In this document: one piece after another, positions 1 through 5,067 of the stretch
Position numbering within the stretch: position 1 is the first letter of the stretch
Layout: each line of letters opens with the position of its first letter
DNA from: CAYYVJ01 sp964475115
GTDB taxonomy: Bacteria; Bacillota; Clostridia; Lachnospirales; Lachnospiraceae
DNA length: 6,971 bases
Direction: 5' to 3'
NCBI GenBank assembly: GCA_964475115.1
Contig: CAYYVJ010000091.1
Location: 1-6,971 of the forward strand
The notes under the pieces: generated by a model
The model's database searches: none
Told to the model about the DNA's origin: nothing
Seen by the model: only the letters and a program-made list of their open reading frames with translations
Translations under genes and position numbers: made by a program

Positions 1-65
1 TCTGGCTTAATATTTAAGTTTTCTATTGTTTCTTCTAATAATACGGACTTATGCTCAAATAACAT
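1..65 (-). CDS. rsmH: 16S rRNA (cytosine(1402)-N(4))-methyltransferase RsmH, N-terminal fragment
   Basis: Only the first 21 codons are in the window; the gene runs off the left edge. The visible protein begins MLFEHKSVLLEETIENL, which matches the usual RsmH (MraW) opening in which an H-K/x-S-V-L-L-x-E stretch precedes the SAM-binding domain. RsmH N4-methylates a cytidine in the decoding centre of 16S rRNA and is normally the second gene of the dcw cluster, directly after mraZ, as here. The start is fixed by an AGGAGG at 77-72, six bases upstream of the ATG. That ribosome binding site overlaps the mraZ stop codon, so translation of the two genes is probably coupled. Identity rests on a short peptide plus strong context. 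Confidence 0.9.
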   Translation of the reverse strand, partial: MLFEHKSVLLEETIENLNIKP

Positions 66-75
66 AAAACGCCTC

Positions 76-507
76 CTATATTCCTAAACCTAACTCTGCC
101 ATATGCTCTGCAATTTCTTCAACATCATCATATACACTTGCATTTTCCCATCTATCTTTGCTCCAAATCTCAATTCTACTAGAGACGCCTATTAGTACCA
201 CGTCTTTTTCTAACTGTGCAAATTCTCGCAGTACACCTGGAACTAAAATTCTTCCTTGCTTATCTACTTCGCAGGTAGCTGCACCTGCTAAAAAGAATCG
301 GGTAAACTTTCTTGCGTTCATGTTGGTTATGGGTAGGGTAGCTAGTTTTTCTTCAAAGCTTTTCCACTCGTCATTTGGGTATACAAATAAGCATCCGTCT
401 AAACCTTTTGTTACAACGAATTCTTCTCCAAGTACTTCTCTGAATTTAGAAGGAACAATCAGTCTTCCTTTTACATCGATTGTATGGCTATATTCCCCCA
501 TGAACAT
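76..507 (-). CDS. mraZ: Transcriptional regulator MraZ
   Basis: MraZ is a DNA-binding protein of the AbrB/MazE-like swapped-hairpin superfamily that controls its own promoter and hence the division and cell wall (dcw) cluster. The 143-residue product has the usual length and two SpoVT-AbrB-type repeats, each carrying the D-x-x-G-R-x-x-V-P-x-x-x-R-E signature: DVKGRLIVPSKFRE at residues 11-24 and DKQGRILVPGVLRE at 82-95. The first ATG (505-507) is chosen over the ATG two codons later because AAGGTG at 520-515 lies seven bases upstream of it; the MFMGEY opening is also common in clostridial homologues. It is followed by rsmH after ten bases. A sigma-A-like promoter and four tandem 10-bp-period repeats lie upstream, consistent with autoregulation. 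Nothing is truncated. Confidence 0.97.
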   Translation of the reverse strand: MFMGEYSHTIDVKGRLIVPSKFREVLGEEFVVTKGLDGCLFVYPNDEWKSFEEKLATLPITNMNARKFTRFFLAGAATCEVDKQGRILVPGVLREFAQLEKDVVLIGVSSRIEIWSKDRWENASVYDDVEEIAEHMAELGLGI

Positions 508-547
508 ATTACTGCACCTTCTTACCCTAATAATTTCCTATAGTTTT

Positions 548-584
548 ACCACTTTATACCACTTCGTACCACTTTTCACCACTT
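548..584 (-). promoter_or_regulatory. Putative MraZ operator (MraZ box), four direct repeats
   Basis: Read on the minus strand, the 7-mer AAGTGGT occurs four times without mismatch at 584-578, 574-568, 564-558 and 554-548, each separated by three variable bases, giving an exact 10-bp period (one helical turn). MraZ proteins of E. coli and mollicutes are known to bind short tandem direct repeats of this period with a GTGG or TGGG core upstream of mraZ. The identification as the MraZ operator is an inference from that precedent, the position directly upstream of mraZ, and the perfect repetition. The array ends 40 bases before the mraZ start codon and lies just downstream of the best promoter candidate. 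I see no fifth copy on either side. Confidence 0.85.
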
Positions 585-592
585 ATTACTCT

Positions 593-621
593 ATAATATA
601 GTAATTACCGAAAAATTACAA
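593..621 (-). promoter_or_regulatory. Predicted sigma-A promoter of mraZ-rsmH
   Basis: On the minus strand there is a TTGTAA -35 element (621-616), a 17-base spacer and a TATTAT -10 element (598-593). Transcription would start near 586, immediately before or within the first repeat of the MraZ box. Four of six bases match the consensus in the -35 and five of six in the -10. A promoter is needed here because a strong terminator-like hairpin lies just upstream, after lgt. This is a pattern match only. Confidence 0.6.
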
Positions 622-631
622 GTGTAAATGT

Positions 632-673
632 AAAAAAGATGAATTATTCTTTGCAGAATAATTCATCTTTTTT
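632..673 (-). terminator. Rho-independent terminator after lgt
   Basis: A perfect 19-bp inverted repeat (632-650 pairing with 655-673) encloses the 4-base loop ttgc. Its outer ends are A-rich on one side and T-rich on the other, so a U-run follows the stem on either strand. It begins 25 bases after the lgt stop and would terminate lgt, insulating mraZ from read-through. The stem is AT-rich, so its strength is uncertain, but its perfection and position support the call. Confidence 0.85.
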
Positions 674-698
674 ATTTTCTCATATTTAATTATAATTT

Positions 699-1559
699 CT
701 ACTTACTAACACTTAAATTCCTACGTTTTATAATCACATAAATAACTGCAGCTATAACTAAGACTATTGATAAAACTTGAGATACTGCAAATCCAAAGAG
801 CTGCAATTGATCTGTTCTAAGACCTTCAATCCACGCTCTTCCAATCCCATATCCAATAAGATAGAGGAAAAAGATTTCTCCTTGAAACTTTTTATGTTTT
901 CTATAAAACATTAAAAAAGTAAGTAATCCTAAATTCCACAAAGATTCATATAAAAATGTAGGGTGTACCTGAATATATTCGATTCCATTTATTGAAACAA
1001 TCTTATCAATTATGTCTTGTGTAATATTACCTTCATAGACTTCTGAACGTTTTATTTGCATCGCAAACAAACCATTGGTATAACCACCAAAAGCTTCACG
1101 ATTGAAAAAATTCCCCCATCTTCCTAGTATTTGTCCAACAATTAATCCTAATACTGCTGTATCCAACATCAAAAATGGTGACAATTTTTTCTTTTTTGTA
1201 AATATAAAAAGTGTAATGACAGAAGCTATAATACCACCATAAATAGCTAAGCCGCCTCCTCTTAAATTAATAATCTGAGACAAGTTATTCTTGTAATAAT
1301 CCCACTCAAATATTACATAATAAAATCTGGCACCAATAATTGCAAATATAATTGCATAAGTAGCCAAGTCATAGTAATCATCTGTCTTTTGTCCTGTTAA
1401 CTTTGCCTCTCGTACTGCCATCAAGATTCCCAACAAGATTCCCATTCCAATAATAATTCCATAAAAAGCCACTTCAAATCCAAAAATTGAAATGCCTTTA
1501 CTTAATTTCTCTATGGTAATACCCAAATTAACAAAACGTATACTAAATTCTTCAGCCAT
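699..1559 (-). CDS. lgt: Phosphatidylglycerol--prolipoprotein diacylglyceryl transferase Lgt
   Basis: Lgt is an integral membrane enzyme that transfers diacylglycerol from phosphatidylglycerol to the lipobox cysteine of prolipoproteins, the first step of lipoprotein maturation. The 286-residue length fits the family. Visible landmarks are GGGLAIYGG (residues 101-109), the hallmark GRWGNFFNREAFGG (146-159) that carries the conserved Arg and Asn, HPTFLYES (199-206) and GRAWIEGLRTDQL (240-252), the region of the second essential arginine. Several hydrophobic stretches (about 28-48, 65-85, 105-121, 129-145, 206-219, 228-244 and 257-277) agree with the seven-helix topology. The Lys/Arg-rich C-terminus would be cytoplasmic. 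The start is supported by AAAGGGG at 1572-1566, six bases upstream of the ATG. The position of the E. coli essential His103 carries Tyr107 here. The gene appears monocistronic, between its own promoter and a terminator. Confidence 0.97.
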   Translation of the reverse strand: MAEEFSIRFVNLGITIEKLSKGISIFGFEVAFYGIIIGMGILLGILMAVREAKLTGQKTDDYYDLATYAIIFAIIGARFYYVIFEWDYYKNNLSQIINLRGGGLAIYGGIIASVITLFIFTKKKKLSPFLMLDTAVLGLIVGQILGRWGNFFNREAFGGYTNGLFAMQIKRSEVYEGNITQDIIDKIVSINGIEYIQVHPTFLYESLWNLGLLTFLMFYRKHKKFQGEIFFLYLIGYGIGRAWIEGLRTDQLQLFGFAVSQVLSIVLVIAAVIYVIIKRRNLSVSK

Positions 1560-1588
1560 AATATTCCCCTTTCTTATTTCTAGATATT

Positions 1589-1617
1589 ATTCTAACCTTT
1601 ACCTTTTCAAAATGCAA
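1589..1617 (-). promoter_or_regulatory. Predicted sigma-A promoter of lgt
   Basis: On the minus strand TTGCAT (1617-1612) is followed after a 17-base spacer by TAGAAT (1594-1589). This places the transcription start near 1582, about 23 bases before the lgt start codon and just upstream of its AAAGGGG ribosome binding site. Spacing and element quality are good, but the call is by eye. Confidence 0.55.
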
Positions 1618-1634
1618 TTCATTTGTGAATATAC

Positions 1635-1663
1635 TTTTAATTTTCGCCAAATTATGCTACACT
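1635..1663 (+). promoter_or_regulatory. Possible extended -10 promoter of ychF
   Basis: TGCTACACT at 1655-1663 has the TG-n motif of an extended -10 element followed by TACACT. A weak -35-like TTTTAA lies at 1635-1640 with a 17-base spacer. Transcription would start near 1670, some 38 bases before the ychF start. A promoter must exist in this 148-base divergent region with lgt, but the exact element is uncertain. Confidence 0.4.
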
Positions 1664-1707
1664 TTACCTAGATTCATTAGATTAAAATGAACGAAAGGAA
1701 ATTTTTT

Positions 1708-2805
1708 ATGAAATTAGGTATAGTAGGCCTACCAAACGTAGGTAAAAGTACATTATTTAACTCTTTAACAAAGGCAGGAGCTGAATCTGCCAATTACCCA
1801 TTTTGTACCATTGACCCAAATGTAGGTATTGTATCTGTTCCAGATAAGAGATTACAGTTGTTATCTGATCTTTATAATTCAGATAGAATTCTTCCAGCAG
1901 TAATCGAATTTGTAGACATTGCCGGCTTGGTAAAAGGTGCATCTAAGGGAGAAGGACTTGGAAATCAATTTCTTTCAAATATACGTGAAGTAGATGCGAT
2001 TGTTCATGTAGTACGTTGTTTTGAAGATTCTAATATTATTCATGTAGATGGAGAAATCAATCCTTTACGAGATATTGAGACAATCAACTTTGAGCTTATC
2101 TTTTCTGATATCGAAATCTTAGAAAGGCGTATTTCTAAAACAGCGAAAGGTGCTAAAAACGACAAAGCACTTGCAAAAGAATTAGAACTGCTAAACAATT
2201 TAAAGGCTCATTTAGAAGATGGAAAACTAGCAAAAAGTTTCGATACAGAGGATGATGAAGAATTAGAATGGTTAAAATCTTATAATCTTCTAACCTATAA
2301 ACCTGTTATCTTTGCAACAAATGTAGTTGAAGATGATTTAGCTGATGATGGAAACTCAAATGAATTTGTGAAATCCGTACGCGAGTTTGCAGCAAATGAA
2401 GGTAGCGAAACCTTTGTTATCTGCGCACAAATCGAACAAGAAATAGCTGAATTAGACGATGAAGAAAAAGCTATGTTCTTAGATGAATTAGGCTTAACTG
2501 AATCAGGTCTTGAAAAATTAATTACTGCAAGTTACAAAATTCTTGGATTAATCAGTTACTTAACTGCTGGTAAACAGGAAACGAGAGCTTGGACAATTAC
2601 AAAAGGGACTAAGGCTCCAGGGGCTGCTGGAAAAATTCATACTGATTTTGAACGTGGATTTATCCGTGCAGAAGTGGTGAATTTCCAAGAACTATTAGAC
2701 TGTGGTTCTTATACTATTGCAAAAGAAAAAGGTCTAGTACGTGTCGAAGGAAAAGAATATGTTGTAAAAGATGGAGATGTAATGTTGTTCCGTTTTAATG
2801 TATAA
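1708..2805 (+). CDS. ychF: Redox/ribosome-associated P-loop ATPase YchF (Obg family)
   Basis: YchF/OLA1 is a universally conserved P-loop NTPase of the Obg family that hydrolyses ATP in preference to GTP and associates with ribosomes; it is linked to stress responses. The 365-residue product has G1 GLPNVGKS (7-14), G3 DIAGL (70-74) with a hydrophobic residue after the DxxG, and NVVE (205-208) where a true GTPase has NKxD. A charged helical insertion spans about 130-200, and a C-terminal TGS domain occupies about 281-364, ending DGDVMLFRFNV as usual. An in-frame ATG exists 21 bases upstream at 1687 but lacks a ribosome binding site. The start at 1708 has AAGGA at 1695-1699, eight bases upstream, and gives the canonical MKLGIVGLPNVGKS opening. 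A small hypothetical gene follows 50 bases downstream with no terminator between. Confidence 0.97.
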   Translation: MKLGIVGLPNVGKSTLFNSLTKAGAESANYPFCTIDPNVGIVSVPDKRLQLLSDLYNSDRILPAVIEFVDIAGLVKGASKGEGLGNQFLSNIREVDAIVHVVRCFEDSNIIHVDGEINPLRDIETINFELIFSDIEILERRISKTAKGAKNDKALAKELELLNNLKAHLEDGKLAKSFDTEDDEELEWLKSYNLLTYKPVIFATNVVEDDLADDGNSNEFVKSVREFAANEGSETFVICAQIEQEIAELDDEEKAMFLDELGLTESGLEKLITASYKILGLISYLTAGKQETRAWTITKGTKAPGAAGKIHTDFERGFIRAEVVNFQELLDCGSYTIAKEKGLVRVEGKEYVVKDGDVMLFRFNV

Positions 2806-2840
2806 GATTTTACTATTTAATAATAAAATTTTTATATAAA

Positions 2841-2846
2841 AAGGAG
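2841..2846 (+). promoter_or_regulatory. Ribosome binding site that sets the start of the 87-residue gene
   Basis: AAGGAG directly abuts an in-frame ATG at 2847, which is too close for initiation, and lies nine bases upstream of the ATG at 2856. The later ATG is therefore the likely start. Confidence 0.75.
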
Positions 2847-2855
2847 ATGGATACT

Positions 2856-3119
2856 ATGGTAGAAGAAAAACTAAATAAGGTATGGGATTATATTCGCAAA
2901 AACGCAAGGTACCACTTGCCAAAAGGGGCTGTTTGGGTAAGTGAAGACGCAGAATCTGATCAGTATGATGATTGGAAACTCTCAGATGGTACAGAAGTTT
3001 CTTTTGCAAAAAAAGAGATTGAAGCAATTGCCAGGAAATATCCTTATGATGTAAATCAAACATTAGAAGAATATGTATTAACAACTATGATTAAAGAACA
3101 AATAGACATTGATGAATAA
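2856..3119 (+). CDS. Conserved-looking small acidic hypothetical protein, 87 residues
   Basis: I do not recognise a named family. The product is soluble: there is no signal peptide, membrane segment or cysteine. It is acidic, with 20 Asp/Glu against 12 Lys/Arg. It opens with a probable helix (about residues 3-18), then a Trp- and Asp-rich centre (GAVWVSEDAESDQYDDWKLSDG, of which W27 and W40 stand out), then two probable helices (about 50-62 and 68-82). The strong ribosome binding site, the good spacing to the start at 2856 and the immediately following terminator argue that it is a real gene. It lies 50 bases after ychF with no terminator between, so it is probably cotranscribed with ychF. 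A function cannot be assigned; a role tied to YchF is only a possibility suggested by position. Confidence 0.82.
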   Translation: MVEEKLNKVWDYIRKNARYHLPKGAVWVSEDAESDQYDDWKLSDGTEVSFAKKEIEAIARKYPYDVNQTLEEYVLTTMIKEQIDIDE

Positions 3120-3156
3120 AACAGAGAGTTTGCTTTCGCAAACTCTCTGTTTTTTT
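3118..3156. terminator. Bidirectional rho-independent terminator between convergent transcripts
   Basis: A 16-bp perfect stem (3118-3133 with 3138-3153) encloses the loop tttc, with the core cagagagtttgc and its complement. On the plus strand it is followed by a T-run to 3156 and ends the ychF/87-residue-gene transcript. On the minus strand the flanking A-tract reads as TTTTATT and it ends the prkC-rsgA-rpe-thiN transcript. It overlaps the last bases of the stop codons on both sides: TAA of the small gene at 3117-3119 and TAA of thiN at 3157-3155. Confidence 0.93.
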
Positions 3157-3805
3157 AATCTCTTGATTCGATTAAAATTAGTATACCTTCTTTAAAGTCG
3201 ATGAATCCTTCTTCGTTTACCAATTCATTGCTGATTCCAATGGTAGAACTTTTTCCAGATTCCATATTATAATTTTCTAATGGATATTTAAAGCCTTTTA
3301 AGGTAATTCCTTTTACTATATCTGTAAGTGGTAATAATGAAACATACTTACCAAGGCTTTCCTTTTTCTTAATGGTTTTTGGCTTATTTATCAGTCGAAT
3401 AGAATTGTTTTCATCTAATATACAACAATCGATTCCTCTTTCAAGGGGAATCTGCAGCATATAAATAGCACCTAAAACATGATCCAGCCTCGTTCCAGTT
3501 GCACCAAGAAGAACGATGGAATCTGCCTCTATCATGGCAAGCTCTAATGCTAATTGACTGTCTGTTGCATCTTTCTTAGACGGATAGGTATGAATGGAAA
3601 TTCCATTTTTATCTTTATATTTTTGCAGTAGCTCAGGTGAAACGGTATCAAAATCTCCAATAATATCTGTTGGAAGAAGGTCTATCACATCTAAAACTGC
3701 CAATCCATTATCCACAGCTATTATTTTATGAAATTCTTCCTTTTTTAATAACTCTAAAACAAAGGATGGATTTGTTTTTCCTCCAGATACAATTAAAGCT
3801 TTCAT
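3155..3805 (-). CDS. thiN: Thiamine pyrophosphokinase ThiN
   Basis: This enzyme transfers pyrophosphate from ATP to thiamine, making the cofactor thiamine diphosphate in the cytoplasm. The 216-residue product has the normal length and family motifs: VDNGL (31-35), GDFDT (50-54), KDATDSQLAL (78-87) and GATGTRLDHVLG (101-112) in the catalytic domain. A C-terminal beta-rich thiamine-binding domain follows, including KGFKYPLENY (170-179) and the ISNEL stretch (191-195). It is the last gene of the operon: its ATG comes two bases after the rpe stop (TAA-AA-ATG), and purine-rich sequence at the end of rpe must serve as ribosome binding site, suggesting coupled translation. Its stop codon lies in the T-tract of the shared terminator. 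The same last position in prkC-rsgA-rpe-thiN is known in Bacillus subtilis. Confidence 0.96.
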   Translation of the reverse strand: MKALIVSGGKTNPSFVLELLKKEEFHKIIAVDNGLAVLDVIDLLPTDIIGDFDTVSPELLQKYKDKNGISIHTYPSKKDATDSQLALELAMIEADSIVLLGATGTRLDHVLGAIYMLQIPLERGIDCCILDENNSIRLINKPKTIKKKESLGKYVSLLPLTDIVKGITLKGFKYPLENYNMESGKSSTIGISNELVNEEGFIDFKEGILILIESRD

Positions 3806-3807
3806 TT

Positions 3808-4425
3808 TTATACACCCATCTTCTCTTCCTGGCTTTTAAATATTTCTTTAAATGCTTTTATATTCTCAATTGGATTTCCTTTATAGACACTAGATCCAGC
3901 TACAATAACATTTGCACCTGCATTTAGAATTTCATTTATATTAGACAGGTTAACGCCTCCATCTACTTCAATATCTAAATCTAGTCCTCTACGGTCGGAT
4001 ATCTCCCTAAGCATGGCTATCTTTTTCGTAACATAAGGAATATATGCTTGTCCACCAAAACCTGGATTTACAGACATTAAAAGCACCATATCAACTTCCT
4101 CTAAAACAAAGTCTAGAACACTTAATGAAGTAGCTGGATTTAAAACCACTCCTGCTTTCTTACCTAATTTTTTTATTTTTTGTATCGTACTATCTAAGTG
4201 CAAACAAGCTTCTGCATGAACCGTAATAATATCAGAACCTATTTTTGCAAACTCTTCCACATATCTATCTGGTTCCTTTATCATAAGGTGAACATCAAAC
4301 GGTTTACTTGTCAATGGTCTAATGGATTCTATTACTGGCATACCTAGGGATATACTTGGTACATAAGAACCATCCATAACATCAATATGGATATAATCAG
4401 CTCCCGCCTTATCTATAAGTTCAAT
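3808..4425 (-). CDS. rpe: Ribulose-phosphate 3-epimerase Rpe, N-terminus lost in assembly gap
   Basis: Rpe interconverts D-ribulose 5-phosphate and D-xylulose 5-phosphate in the pentose phosphate pathway. The visible 205 residues form most of a TIM barrel. Counting from the first residue after the gap, the metal ligands expected for the family are all present: H13 and D15 in HIDVMDG, H46 in DVHLMI, and D155 in IEVDGGV. The phosphate-binding MSVNPGFGGQ (117-126) and AGSSVYKG (176-183) are also intact. About 18-21 N-terminal residues, including the usual APSILSADF strand, are missing inside the N run, so the start codon and ribosome binding site cannot be placed. The stop is two bases before the thiN start. 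The frame continuing through the N run into rsgA is not a real fusion. Confidence 0.96.
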   Translation of the reverse strand: MELIDKAGADYIHIDVMDGSYVPSISLGMPVIESIRPLTSKPFDVHLMIKEPDRYVEEFAKIGSDIITVHAEACLHLDSTIQKIKKLGKKAGVVLNPATSLSVLDFVLEEVDMVLLMSVNPGFGGQAYIPYVTKKIAMLREISDRRGLDLDIEVDGGVNLSNINEILNAGANVIVAGSSVYKGNPIENIKAFKEIFKSQEEKMGV

Positions 4426-4525
4426 NNNNNNNNNNNNNNNNNNNNNNNNNNNNNNNNNNNNNNNNNNNNNNNNNNNNNNNNNNNNNNNNNNNNNNNNNNN
4501 NNNNNNNNNNNNNNNNNNNNNNNNN
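4426..4525. other. Assembly gap of 100 N
   Basis: The run is exactly 100 undetermined bases, the common placeholder length for a gap of unknown size. RsgA breaks off just after its P-loop and should need about 110-120 more residues. Rpe lacks about 20 residues. Roughly 400 bases of real sequence are therefore expected here, not 100. The missing part should contain the G3 motif and C-terminal zinc-binding domain of RsgA, the rsgA-rpe junction and the rpe start. Confidence 0.95.
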
Positions 4526-5067
4526 GTTGGAATTAGAATATTTAGAAGAGACGACTTACCAACCCCTGAAGGGCCAGCTAAAACAGTAGTCTTATTCTTT
4601 AATATTTCTTTTACCTCATCTATTCCTTCACTGGTTTTTAAGCATGTGGTAATATGAGTAAATCCACTTTTTTTATACACTTGATAACTTCTCTCAATTT
4701 GTTCTTTTGATGCTAAATCCTTTTTATTAAAACAAATTATAGTTGGAACCCCCTGTCTTTCCATAGAAATCAAAAAACGATCCAAAAGATTGAAATTGGG
4801 TTCTGGTTGTGTGAGGGCAAATATTATTAACGCCTGATCAACATTGGCAACAGCTGGTCGAATTAACTCGTTTTTTCTAGGAAAAAGCTCGGTAATATTA
4901 CCAAGCTTCTCCTCTTCATCTAAAATTACAATTTTAACATCATCACCAACTAGGGGTTTTTGATTATTATTTCGAAAAATCCCCTTGGCCTTGCATTCAT
5001 ATACTCCATTATTCACTACATGTACATAATAAAATCCGGCAATTCCTTTTATTATTTTTCCTTGCAT
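4526..5067 (-). CDS. rsgA: Ribosome small subunit-dependent GTPase RsgA, C-terminus lost in assembly gap
   Basis: RsgA (YloQ/YjeQ) is a circularly permuted GTPase that assists late 30S subunit maturation. The 180 visible residues contain an N-terminal OB-fold (about 1-65, opening QGKIIKGIAGFYYV). The GTPase motifs then follow in permuted order: G4 NKKD (114-117), a G5-like TSEG (145-148), and finally G1 GPSGVGKSS (165-173). The VANVDQALIIFA stretch (73-84) is also typical. G2, G3 and the C-terminal zinc-binding domain fall in the N run; a complete protein would be about 290-300 residues. The ATG shares one base with the prkC stop codon (TAATG), and AGGTGG sits seven bases upstream inside prkC, so translation is likely coupled to the kinase gene. 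Confidence 0.96.

Noticed and set aside
548..584. Tandem repeats considered as a CRISPR array or VNTR
   Set aside because: Seven-base units with three-base spacers are far too short for CRISPR, and exact helical phasing upstream of mraZ fits an operator.
158..601. 147-codon plus-strand open frame antisense to mraZ
   Set aside because: It lies over mraZ and its operator, has no ribosome binding site or recognisable motif, and its codons mirror the real gene.
632..673. Inverted repeat considered as a regulatory operator or mobile element end
   Set aside because: Perfect stem with a 4-base loop and flanking A/T tracts just after the lgt stop is typical of an intrinsic terminator; there is no second copy or target duplication.
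1687..1689. ATG at 1687 as the ychF start
   Set aside because: It lacks a ribosome binding site and adds seven residues before the canonical MKLGIVG opening; AAGGA is correctly placed for the ATG at 1708.
2809..2838. Promoter-like TTTACT ... TATATA in the ychF to small-gene gap
   Set aside because: Transcription would start on the ribosome binding site at 2841-2846, leaving no usable leader; AT-rich background explains the match.
3808..5067. Single 419-codon RsgA-Rpe fusion protein
   Set aside because: The join is made only of 100 N; both halves lack family parts that must lie in the gap.
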